Source of the DNA: Litoreibacter sp.
GTDB taxonomy: Bacteria; Pseudomonadota; Alphaproteobacteria; Rhodobacterales; Rhodobacteraceae
Direction: 5' to 3'
Assembly: GCA_013042765.1 (NCBI GenBank)
Contig: JABDPP010000427.1
Coordinates: 1 to 5,048 of the forward strand
DNA: 5,048 bases
Each line of letters begins with the position of its first letter. Position 1 is the first letter of the stretch. This document shows, piece after piece, positions 1 to 5,048 of this stretch. A model generated the notes under the pieces. It was not told where the DNA came from. It saw only the letters and a program-made list of their open reading frames with translations, and ran no database searches. Made by a program: the position numbers and the translations under genes.

Positions 1-72
1 GTCGTTCGCCGCAAGGGTCGGGTTTACGTGATCAACAAGACCCAGCCGCGCTTCAAAGCCCGTCAGGGCTGA
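1..72 (+). CDS. rpmJ: Ribosomal protein bL36 (partial, 3' end only)
   Basis: Frame 1 reads 23 residues and then a TGA at 70-72. The visible peptide starts VVRRKGRVYVINKTQ and ends RFKARQG, which I recognise as the C-terminal half of bL36, a small basic protein of the large ribosomal subunit. Alphaproteobacterial bL36 is about 41 residues long, so roughly the first 18 residues lie upstream of the window. The basic composition (many Arg and Lys) fits an rRNA-binding protein. The gene runs toward the convergent transporter operon and is followed within 40 bases by a strong hairpin terminator. It has no functional link to the neighbouring genes. Identification is confident despite the short piece, because this C-terminus is highly conserved. 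Confidence 0.93.
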   Translation, partial: VVRRKGRVYVINKTQPRFKARQG

Positions 73-98
73 GCCGCACCCGGATTTCCGGGACAGGC
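73..98 (+). other. Small stem-loop in the rpmJ 3' untranslated region
   Basis: Bases 79-92 form an almost perfect inverted repeat (CCCGGATTTCCGGG): five G/C pairs around a four-base loop. It is extended by a GCC (73-75) / GGC (96-98) outer stem across an internal loop. No T-run follows it, so it is not an intrinsic terminator by itself. It could stabilise the rpmJ transcript's 3' end, or it may be incidental in GC-rich DNA. Confidence 0.35.
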
Positions 99-102
99 TT
101 AG

Positions 103-137
103 AGAAAAATGGCCGCCCTTCGGGGCGGTCTTTTTTT
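103..137. terminator. Bidirectional Rho-independent terminator between rpmJ and the transporter operon
   Basis: Bases 111-118 (GGCCGCCC) pair with 123-130 (GGGCGGTC) around a TTCG tetraloop at 119-122, giving eight base pairs with one G-T wobble. Seven T residues (131-137) follow on the + strand, the classic end signal for rpmJ. A run of five A residues (105-109) sits just left of the stem, so the - strand also reads a hairpin followed by T residues about 50 bases after the permease stop. One element can therefore serve both converging transcripts. The left tract is shorter, so + strand termination is probably the stronger direction. Confidence 0.85.
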
Positions 138-179
138 GTGCCTCCGGCGGGGATATTTGCGGAGAACTGAAAGAGCTGT

Positions 180-2249
180 TCAGAGGCCGAGGGCGTGGCG
201 GCGTTCTTCGGCAAAGCCCTGCACCAACCGGTCGGCCACCAGTGCCAGGATCGCCATAGCCGCACCTGCGGCGACCCCGAGCCCGACATCGGCGCTGCCC
301 AGCGCAATATAGATCGACTGGCCGAGCCCGGTGGTGCCGATCAGCGCGGCGATGACCAGCATCGCAAAGGCGTAGAGAATCGTCTGGTTGAGGCCGAGCA
401 GGATCGTGGGCGCAGCATAGGGTGCGCGCACATCGCGCAGCGTTTGCCACTGGGTGGCACCAGACGCCTCCGCCGCTTCAAGGAGATCCGCGGGCGTGGT
501 GACCAGCCCGTGGCGGGTATAGCGGATCATCGGCACGATGGCGTAGGCGCAGATCGCGAGGAAGGCTGAGAACTCACCGATCTGGAAGAACATCAGGACC
601 GGGATCAGGAACACGAAAAGCGGGATCGTCTGCAGCATGTCGCAGACCGGGCGCAACACAGCCCATGCGGTTGTGTTGATTGCCGCCAGAAGGCCCAGCC
701 CGCCGCCCAGAAGCGCACAGGCGAAGACCGCGGCCCCTGACAGGTAGAGCGACAGCAACGCGCGCTCCCAGAGGCCGGAGACGAGGATCAGCGCCAGCAG
801 GATCACGGCGAAGCGCGTCAGCCGCCAGCCGCCCGACATCCAGCCCAGCGCGCCCGCACCCGCGATCAGGAAGGGCCATGGCAGTTGCGAAATCCCGGTC
901 TCCAGCATGATGGCAAGGCATCCGATCAGAGCGCCCGTCGCGATACGGCCCCTGAGCGCGAAAAGCCCGCCAAGAGCCGCCGCGGCCGCGAAGAAGAACG
1001 CCGAGTGGGTGGGCGTCCACTGGAACCCCCATGTGAAGGGCAGCACGGCCTGATCCAGGCCGATGCGCAGCGGCAGCAGCATGTAGAACATCGCCCCGTT
1101 CTTGACCTCGTCGAGCAGGATGCCGTTGGCGGCGGTGAAATCGCCCACCGCCTTGTCGACGGCGCCGGCTGCGGGGTCAAACAGTGTGAAGCTGGCGGGA
1201 TCGGGGAGGCGGCCCAGCGACAGGATCCCCAGCAGGACGGAGACGCCCAGAAGTCCCCAGACCACTCGCATGTCGCGGGGGCTGCGGCTGCGCGCCAGTG
1301 CACCGGACATCCGGTCGATGATGATGGCAAACACGACGATCACCAGCCCCGCGAGGAAAGCCTGCCCAAACTGCGCCTTGCGCATGGTCAGTAGGACCTC
1401 CCAGCCGATATCGTTGAAGCCGCCGATCACCGCCGCGATGATCACCATCGAGAGGGCGGCCATCAGGCATTGGTTGACCCCGATCATCACCTGCGTCGTG
1501 GCGGCGGGAAGCTCAACGAGGAACAATTGCTGGCGGCGGGTGCCGCCGGACATGATCGCGGCCTCCTTGATTTCATCCTCGACCCGTTCAAGGCCGAGCA
1601 GCACGTTGCGCGCCATCGGCGGGGCGGCATAGATCGCCGAGGCAATCAGACCCACCACCGGGCCGAACCCGAAGAGCAGCAGGAGCGGCGTGAGATAAGC
1701 AAAGGTTGGCACGGTCTGCATCACGTCGAGCAAAGTCTGAACAGCGGCTTTCGCCCGTGGCACCTCGTAGGCGAGGATCCCGATGGCAAGACCCAGCATC
1801 AGTGCCAGCGGCACCGACACGAAGACCAGCGCCAGCGTGTTCATGCTTTCGGCCCAGTAGCCCGAGCCGAGGATGAAACCCAGCCCGATCGCACCAAGCG
1901 CGGCCATCCGCCAGCCGCCCAGATACCAGCCCAGTGCCGTGACCGCGCCGATCACCACCGGCCAGGGCAGTGCGCCTAGCAGCCAGTTGGCCGCGTCCAT
2001 CGGGTAGGCCAGAAGGCCCGAGAGGGCCCGGGCGGCGGGTTTGATCGCGGCAAGAAACCAGCCGAGCCCGTCGCCGATCCACTCGGACGCGGGCAGGCTC
2101 CAGCCCTTGGGCCAGCTCACCAGCCAAGGTGCGACAGGTTCCATGAGAATGCAGATGATGCCCACGGCAAGCGCGAAGAGCCCGGCCAGCGCCCCTTTCG
2201 AAAGGTGCCAGCGGCGCCGCGCGGGGGCTGCCGCGCCGGCGAGGCTCAC
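180..2249 (-). CDS. proW: Glycine betaine/proline-type ABC transporter permease, tandem-fused double permease (ProW-like)
   Basis: This 689-residue integral membrane protein would form the whole transmembrane channel of a quaternary-amine importer. It contains two BPD_transp_1-type permease domains. In the first, LPWP is at 94-97, MQTVP at 177-181 and the ATPase-coupling EAA loop (EAAIMSGGT) at 229-237. In the second, LPWP is at 456-459, LQTIP at 539-543 and EAAEASGAT at 591-599. All three pairs are 362 residues apart, so the halves align without gaps over most of their length. Typical ProW proteins have one such domain and are about 280-350 residues long. The start is GTG; its first bases overlap the ATPase stop in the four-base GTGA at 2246-2249, and a strong GGGGGAGG Shine-Dalgarno (2257-2264) lies 7 nt upstream. 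It is the last gene of the operon, ending before the shared terminator. Substrate within the betaine class is not determined by the sequence. Confidence 0.92.
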   Translation of the reverse strand: MSLAGAAAPARRRWHLSKGALAGLFALAVGIICILMEPVAPWLVSWPKGWSLPASEWIGDGLGWFLAAIKPAARALSGLLAYPMDAANWLLGALPWPVVIGAVTALGWYLGGWRMAALGAIGLGFILGSGYWAESMNTLALVFVSVPLALMLGLAIGILAYEVPRAKAAVQTLLDVMQTVPTFAYLTPLLLLFGFGPVVGLIASAIYAAPPMARNVLLGLERVEDEIKEAAIMSGGTRRQQLFLVELPAATTQVMIGVNQCLMAALSMVIIAAVIGGFNDIGWEVLLTMRKAQFGQAFLAGLVIVVFAIIIDRMSGALARSRSPRDMRVVWGLLGVSVLLGILSLGRLPDPASFTLFDPAAGAVDKAVGDFTAANGILLDEVKNGAMFYMLLPLRIGLDQAVLPFTWGFQWTPTHSAFFFAAAAALGGLFALRGRIATGALIGCLAIMLETGISQLPWPFLIAGAGALGWMSGGWRLTRFAVILLALILVSGLWERALLSLYLSGAAVFACALLGGGLGLLAAINTTAWAVLRPVCDMLQTIPLFVFLIPVLMFFQIGEFSAFLAICAYAIVPMIRYTRHGLVTTPADLLEAAEASGATQWQTLRDVRAPYAAPTILLGLNQTILYAFAMLVIAALIGTTGLGQSIYIALGSADVGLGVAAGAAMAILALVADRLVQGFAEERRHALGL
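219..884 (-). repeat. Permease repeat unit 2 (C-terminal domain of the ProW-like protein)
   Basis: Residues about 456-677 of the permease. Landmarks mirror unit 1 with an offset of 362 residues: LPWP, LGWMSGGWRL, MLQTIP, EAAEASGAT, LNQTILYAFAMLVIAALIGT and a closing DRL. It keeps the family-typical TGLGQ after the last conserved segment. The roughly 140 residues separating the units (about 316-455) hold extra hydrophobic helices and a more polar stretch near 350-385. Confidence 0.8.
1305..1970 (-). repeat. Permease repeat unit 1 (N-terminal domain of the ProW-like protein)
   Basis: Residues about 94-315 of the permease. Landmarks in order are LPWP, LGWYLGGWRM, LLDVMQTVP, the EAA loop at 229-237, VNQCLMAALSMVIIAAVIGG (258-277) and a terminal DRM. 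Its junction after the last conserved helix reads GGFNDIGWEVLL, departing from the GLGQ form kept in unit 2. Similarity to unit 2 is at protein level, not an exact DNA repeat. Confidence 0.8.
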
Positions 2250-3298
2250 GTGCCGGCCTCCCCCAGAGCGCGGGCGAACATCTCGGGGCGAACCACGCCC
2301 ACGATCTTTCCGTCGCCGTCACGCACGGGTATCGGCTCGAACGTCAGCGCGCAATTGGCCAGCGCGTCATCGAGGGTCATGGTGGTGTTGAGCGCGGGGC
2401 CATCCTGTGCGGGCGGCGTGCCGTTCAGGGGATCCATAACCGAGGCCAGCGTCATGTGGCGGCCTTTAGGGATATCGCGGGAGAACTCGCGCACATAGTC
2501 GTCGACCGGGTTCAAGACGATCTCGGTCGGTGTGCCGATCTGCACGATGCGCCCGTCGCGCATGATGGCGATGCGGTCAGCCAGCTTCAGTGCTTCCGCG
2601 ATGTCATGGGTGATGAAGACGATGGACTTGCTGAGCGAGGCCTGAATCGACAGGAACTCGTCCTGCAACTGCCGGCGGATCAGCGGGTCGAGGGCCGAGA
2701 AAGGTTCATCGAGAAACCAGATATCGGGATTCACGGCGAGCGAACGGGCGATGCCGACGCGTTGGCGCTGGCCGCCCGACAGCTCGCGCGGGTAGGCGTC
2801 CTCGCGCCCTTCGAGGCCCACGAGCCGGATCACTTCCTCGGCACGGCTGCGGCGCGCGCTGGCCTTTGCGCCCTGCATTTTGAGAGGAAAGGCCACGTTC
2901 TCGGCCACGCTCATATGGGGAAACAGGCCGAAATGCTGAAACACCATGCCCAGCTTGTCGCGGCGCAGTTCGGTCATGCGCCGTTTGCTGGCTTCAAGGA
3001 TGTTCTCGCCGTCGATCAGCACTTCGCCGGCGGTGGGTTCCACCAGACGGGAAATGCAGCGGATCAGGGTCGATTTGCCGGAGCCTGACAGGCCCATGAT
3101 TACGAACAGCTCACCGGACTGGACCTCGAACGAGGCGTCCTGAACCGCCGGGATCAGGCCCTTGTCGCGCAAGCCAAGGGCCACGTCTTCGGACGTGGCC
3201 CCGGTGTTCTCCGCCTCTTTCAGGGCTTCGCCCAATGCCGTTTTGGCATTGGCCCCAAAGACCTGCCAGAGGCCCTTCGTGGCGATTGCCGCGTCCAC
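2246..3298 (-). CDS. proV: Glycine betaine/proline-type ABC transporter ATP-binding protein (ProV-like)
   Basis: This 350-residue cytoplasmic ATPase would power betaine-class osmolyte uptake. Visible motifs in order: Walker A GLSGSGKST (69-77), Q-loop Gln121, signature LSGGQRQR (173-180), Walker B IWFLDEP with Asp197 and Glu198, D-loop SALD (201-204) and switch His231. All catalytic residues are intact. The N-terminal extension before the ATPase core (about 15-55, with GEALKEAENTG) is typical of the ProV/OpuAA family. The C-terminus (about 283-345) resembles one CBS unit (ALANCALTFEPIPVRDGDG, then GVV). E. coli ProV has about 400 residues and two CBS units, so this protein appears one unit short. 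The start is GTG, 5 nt after the proX stop, with no clear Shine-Dalgarno, suggesting coupled reinitiation. The 3' end overlaps the permease start by 4 nt. Confidence 0.94.
   Translation of the reverse strand: MDAAIATKGLWQVFGANAKTALGEALKEAENTGATSEDVALGLRDKGLIPAVQDASFEVQSGELFVIMGLSGSGKSTLIRCISRLVEPTAGEVLIDGENILEASKRRMTELRRDKLGMVFQHFGLFPHMSVAENVAFPLKMQGAKASARRSRAEEVIRLVGLEGREDAYPRELSGGQRQRVGIARSLAVNPDIWFLDEPFSALDPLIRRQLQDEFLSIQASLSKSIVFITHDIAEALKLADRIAIMRDGRIVQIGTPTEIVLNPVDDYVREFSRDIPKGRHMTLASVMDPLNGTPPAQDGPALNTTMTLDDALANCALTFEPIPVRDGDGKIVGVVRPEMFARALGEAGT
2257..2264 (-). promoter_or_regulatory. Ribosome binding site of the permease gene
   Basis: On the - strand this reads GGGGGAGG, a near-ideal Shine-Dalgarno, inside the end of the ATPase gene. 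It lies 7 nt before the GTG codon at 2249-2247 and fixes that as the permease start, although GTG is not the common start codon. Confidence 0.8.
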
Positions 3299-3303
3299 TG
3301 GGA

Positions 3304-4257
3304 TCAGTTTACCGCAGCGTCGACAACTGGCTTCCAGACGCTTTCATTGGCGTCCATCCATGCCGAGACGACCCCTTCGACACTGCCGCCATCGACGTCG
3401 ATCGCACCCATCAGGGGCTGCTGCACATCGGTCGACAGCGTGTAGTTCTCGAGGATTTCATAGGCGGCGGGCCACTTGTCCTTGAGGCCGGACCAGCTGG
3501 CCTTGAAGATACGGGTCGGCGTGAAGTCGCAATCATTGACCGCGTTGGGGTTCGGGCCCCATGCAGGATCCTCGAAACAGGCGGCCTCGCCCACCGGCAG
3601 GTCGACGAATTTCACGTCATAGGCCGACATCGCCCAGTGCGGCTGCCAGAAGATGATCAAAAGCGGCGATTTCTTTTCGGTCGATGCGCGCAGCTCGGTG
3701 ATCAGGGCGCCTTCGGAGCCCGCGGGTACGGCCTTAAAGGGCAGATCAAGACCCGCGACGCGGTCCGCGCCGGGGGTGCCCCAGTCAGCCGGGTAATCGA
3801 CCAGCCGGCCGCCGGGCAAGGTTTCAGCGGTGGCGAACTGGCCGGCGCAATCCTTCAGAGCCTCCCAGGCGGGCAGGCCCGGGCAGATCTCCGCGACATG
3901 GGCGGGATAAGCGAAGCCTTCCTTTGCTTCGAGACCGAGGTCGGAGATTTCCACGACCGTGCCTTCGTCGATTTTCTTGGCGTATTCGTCGGAGACGTTG
4001 GAGGACCAGATCTCCAGCGTGGCGTGGATGTCGCCATCGGCCAGCGCCTGGAACTGGTTCATCATGCCGGCGGTGACGTATTCGACCTTGTAGCCCGCTT
4101 TTTCGAGCATCTGGCCCGCAACATGTGTGGTGATGTGCTGGCCGGTCCACTCGTTGATCGCCAGCTTGATGGGCTCATCAACGGCCCCCAGATCGGCGGC
4201 CTGCGCCGAAGTGGCGAGCACGAGTGCGGACACGCCCGCGTAAAAAGCAGTTTTCAT
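3304..4257 (-). CDS. proX: Periplasmic glycine betaine/proline-type substrate-binding protein (ProX-like)
   Basis: This 317-residue secreted protein is the receptor of the importer. Residues 1-20 form a Sec signal peptide: Lys2, a hydrophobic core and TSAQA|ADL as the likely cleavage site. No lipobox Cys is present, so it should be a soluble periplasmic protein. The rest matches an OpuAC-type binding fold. Conserved-looking landmarks are LAINEWTGQ (32-40), the GDIHATLEIW segment ending at Trp84, and FWQPHWAMSAYDVKFVDLP (203-221), a family hallmark. Trp37, Trp84, Trp159, Trp204 and Trp208 are candidates for the aromatic cage that holds quaternary ammonium groups; assigning them needs a structure. 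Four Cys occur in the mature protein (125, 137, 227, 243). The start is ATG with GGGAG 6 nt upstream, and it is first in the operon. The ligand could be glycine betaine, proline betaine, choline or a related amine. Confidence 0.92.
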   Translation of the reverse strand: MKTAFYAGVSALVLATSAQAADLGAVDEPIKLAINEWTGQHITTHVAGQMLEKAGYKVEYVTAGMMNQFQALADGDIHATLEIWSSNVSDEYAKKIDEGTVVEISDLGLEAKEGFAYPAHVAEICPGLPAWEALKDCAGQFATAETLPGGRLVDYPADWGTPGADRVAGLDLPFKAVPAGSEGALITELRASTEKKSPLLIIFWQPHWAMSAYDVKFVDLPVGEAACFEDPAWGPNPNAVNDCDFTPTRIFKASWSGLKDKWPAAYEILENYTLSTDVQQPLMGAIDVDGGSVEGVVSAWMDANESVWKPVVDAAVN

Positions 4258-4263
4258 GATGAT

Positions 4264-4268
4264 CTCCC
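4264..4268 (-). promoter_or_regulatory. Ribosome binding site of the binding-protein gene
   Basis: The - strand reads GGGAG followed by six bases (ATCATC) and then the ATG at 4257-4255. Spacing and match are good, and this supports the chosen start, which also gives a complete signal peptide. Confidence 0.75.
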
Positions 4269-4275
4269 GGTGGTT

Positions 4276-4302
4276 CGTTTTTGATTGCGCCCATTAAAAA
4301 CG
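4276..4302. promoter_or_regulatory. Imperfect 27-bp palindrome, candidate operator
   Basis: The outer arms CGTTTTT (4276-4282) and AAAAACG (4296-4302) are perfect inverted copies. Further pairs at 4284/4294, 4285/4293 and 4287/4291 give 10 of 13 half-site matches around a centre at 4289. The site lies 8 bases upstream of the binding-protein Shine-Dalgarno and covers the proposed -10 and transcription start. That position suits repression by a dimeric regulator. It does not match any operator I can name. Confidence 0.5.
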
Positions 4303-4321
4303 GATGCCACGGCTGTTACCA
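4293..4321 (-). promoter_or_regulatory. Candidate sigma-70-type promoter for the transporter operon
   Basis: Read on the - strand, TTTAAT (4298-4293) matches the -10 consensus at five of six bases. TGGTAA (4321-4316) is a weak -35 (three of six) at exactly 17 bases spacing. The predicted start near 4286 gives a leader of about 28 bases containing the Shine-Dalgarno. A weak -35 with a good -10 would suit a regulated promoter. The prediction rests on hexamer matching alone. Confidence 0.4.
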
Positions 4322-4353
4322 CCCCCTATCGGCCATTTTGACCGCAAACCTGC

Positions 4354-4358
4354 AAGGA
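4354..4358 (+). promoter_or_regulatory. Ribosome binding site of the EamA-family gene
   Basis: AAGGA is followed by six bases and then the ATG at 4365-4367. It supports this start for the + strand transporter. I see no convincing -35/-10 for this gene in the 107-base divergent region. Confidence 0.7.
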
Positions 4359-4364
4359 CGCCCG

Positions 4365-5048
4365 ATGACCCGTTCCGCTCTGTTCCCGATCTGGCTTGCC
4401 CTTGGGGCGGCGCTGATGTGGGGGCTTTGGTGGCTGCCGATCCGCGCGCTGGAGGAGATCGGCCTGTCGGGGATGTGGTCCGGCACCGCCATGGCCGCAG
4501 GAGCCGCACCGCTGCTGCTGGCCTCGCTGATGATCCGACCGAAACCCGCGCAACTGAGCCCCGGCGCTGTCTCGGGTGCGGTGTTCACGGGATGCGCCAT
4601 CATGATGTATTCAGCGGCCATCGCCGATACGACGGTGCTGCGCGCGGTGCTTCTGTTCTACCTCGCGCCGGCTTGGGCAATCGCGATTGAATGCCTGTTT
4701 TTCGGCCGCAGGTTCCGGCTGATCAACGCCGCGGCGATCGCATTGGCCCTGCTGGGCGTCATCTTCATCTTCGGCGGCGAGATCAGCTTCGCCGACTGGC
4801 GTTTCGGGGATACGATGGCGCTCTGCTCCGGTCTGGCATGGGCCTGCGGTGCGGCGCTCGTGTTCAACTCTCCCAAGGCTGGCGTACGGGCGCTGTCGCT
4901 CATTGCCTGTGGCGCGGGGGCAGTCATGGGTGCTCTCTCGGCGAGCCTGTTCGGGATGACGATCGACGGGGCGGGAGACACCCTGCAGATGAGTATCGGC
5001 GCGTTGGGCTATGGCGGCCTCTACGTGGCGCCGATCATTCTGGCGACC
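4365..5048 (+). CDS. EamA-family (DMT superfamily) transporter, partial, 3' end beyond window
   Basis: An open frame of 228 codons runs from ATG to the window edge without a stop. EamA/DMT proteins are usually about 280-310 residues with ten membrane helices in two homologous halves, so about three quarters is present. The start MTRSALFPIWLALGAALMWG is the expected first helix with the tryptophan-rich WG motif (MWGLWWLP, 18-25). The first EamA unit spans about 8-137 and includes DTTVLRAVLLFYLAPAWAI (88-106), the signature region before helix 4. A polar link (138-148) follows, then the second unit starts with TMALCSGLAWACGAALVF (150-167). It would act in the inner membrane as a metabolite exporter or importer; EamA sequence does not reveal the substrate. 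It is transcribed divergently from the betaine-type operon, so co-regulation is possible but unproven. Confidence 0.88.
   Translation, partial: MTRSALFPIWLALGAALMWGLWWLPIRALEEIGLSGMWSGTAMAAGAAPLLLASLMIRPKPAQLSPGAVSGAVFTGCAIMMYSAAIADTTVLRAVLLFYLAPAWAIAIECLFFGRRFRLINAAAIALALLGVIFIFGGEISFADWRFGDTMALCSGLAWACGAALVFNSPKAGVRALSLIACGAGAVMGALSASLFGMTIDGAGDTLQMSIGALGYGGLYVAPIILAT

Noticed and set aside
1588..2322. A 244-codon open frame on the - strand spanning the ATPase/permease junction in another frame
   Set aside because: It is Arg/Ala/Gly-rich with no hydrophobic pattern or motifs. The overlapping permease frame shows clear membrane segments and duplicated motifs.
2456..3088. A 210-codon open frame on the + strand opposite the ATPase gene
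   Set aside because: It is a shadow of the ATPase, whose complete set of ABC motifs proves the real frame.
3235..4284. A 349-codon open frame on the + strand, antisense to the binding-protein gene
   Set aside because: It covers proX almost entirely in the opposite direction, shows no recognisable family, has no convincing start region and is rich in residues typical of frames opposite GC-biased genes. The proX reading has a signal peptide, family motifs and a Shine-Dalgarno.
4276..4302. Reading the palindrome as a transcription terminator
   Set aside because: The arms are A/T-only apart from the outermost C-G, the inner stem is broken, and it lies between divergent genes, where no transcript needs to end.
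4338..4343. TTGACC as a -35 box for the EamA gene
   Set aside because: It sits only about 20 bases before the start codon, leaving no room for a -10 and the Shine-Dalgarno at normal spacing.
4316..4621. Short - strand open frames opposite the start of the EamA gene
   Set aside because: They lack motifs and ribosome sites and would cover the divergent regulatory region, while the + strand frame gives a clear EamA protein.

Overview
The window looks like chromosomal DNA from an alphaproteobacterium, most likely a member of the Rhodobacterales/Roseobacter group. The basis is high GC content, strong third-position G/C bias, an alphaproteobacterial-type bL36 C-terminus at the left edge, and a glycine-betaine-type ABC transporter whose permease is a fused tandem duplicate. 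The placement is inferred from composition and protein character; no search was run.

Layout: (1) 1-72, the 3' end of rpmJ (ribosomal protein bL36) on the + strand. (2) 73-179, a short convergent intergenic region with a small stem-loop and a strong GC-rich hairpin with a UUCG loop. The hairpin has a T-run on its right and an A-run on its left, so it can terminate both rpmJ and the operon arriving from the other side. (3) 180-4257, a three-gene operon on the - strand, transcribed right to left: periplasmic binding protein (proX-like), ATPase (proV-like), then a double-length permease (proW-like). The genes are packed with a 5-nt gap and a 4-nt overlap. (4) 4258-4364, a divergent intergenic region with Shine-Dalgarno sites for both flanking genes, a plausible -35/-10 for the transporter operon, and a 27-bp imperfect palindrome covering that -10. 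(5) 4365-5048, the 5' part of an EamA-type (DMT superfamily) membrane transporter on the + strand, open to the window edge.

How the genes work together: the binding protein would capture a quaternary-amine osmolyte (glycine betaine, proline betaine or a related compound) in the periplasm and deliver it to the permease. The permease carries both transmembrane halves of the transporter in one chain, and two ATPase copies would energise import. The ATPase keeps what looks like a single C-terminal CBS-like unit instead of the usual pair. The divergent EamA protein is a separate small-molecule transporter of unknown substrate; nothing but adjacency ties it to the operon.

No mobile element, CRISPR array, tRNA or rRNA was seen. 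The window is mostly ordinary. The points worth a second look are the tandem-duplicated permease, the shortened CBS region, and the palindrome at the operon promoter.
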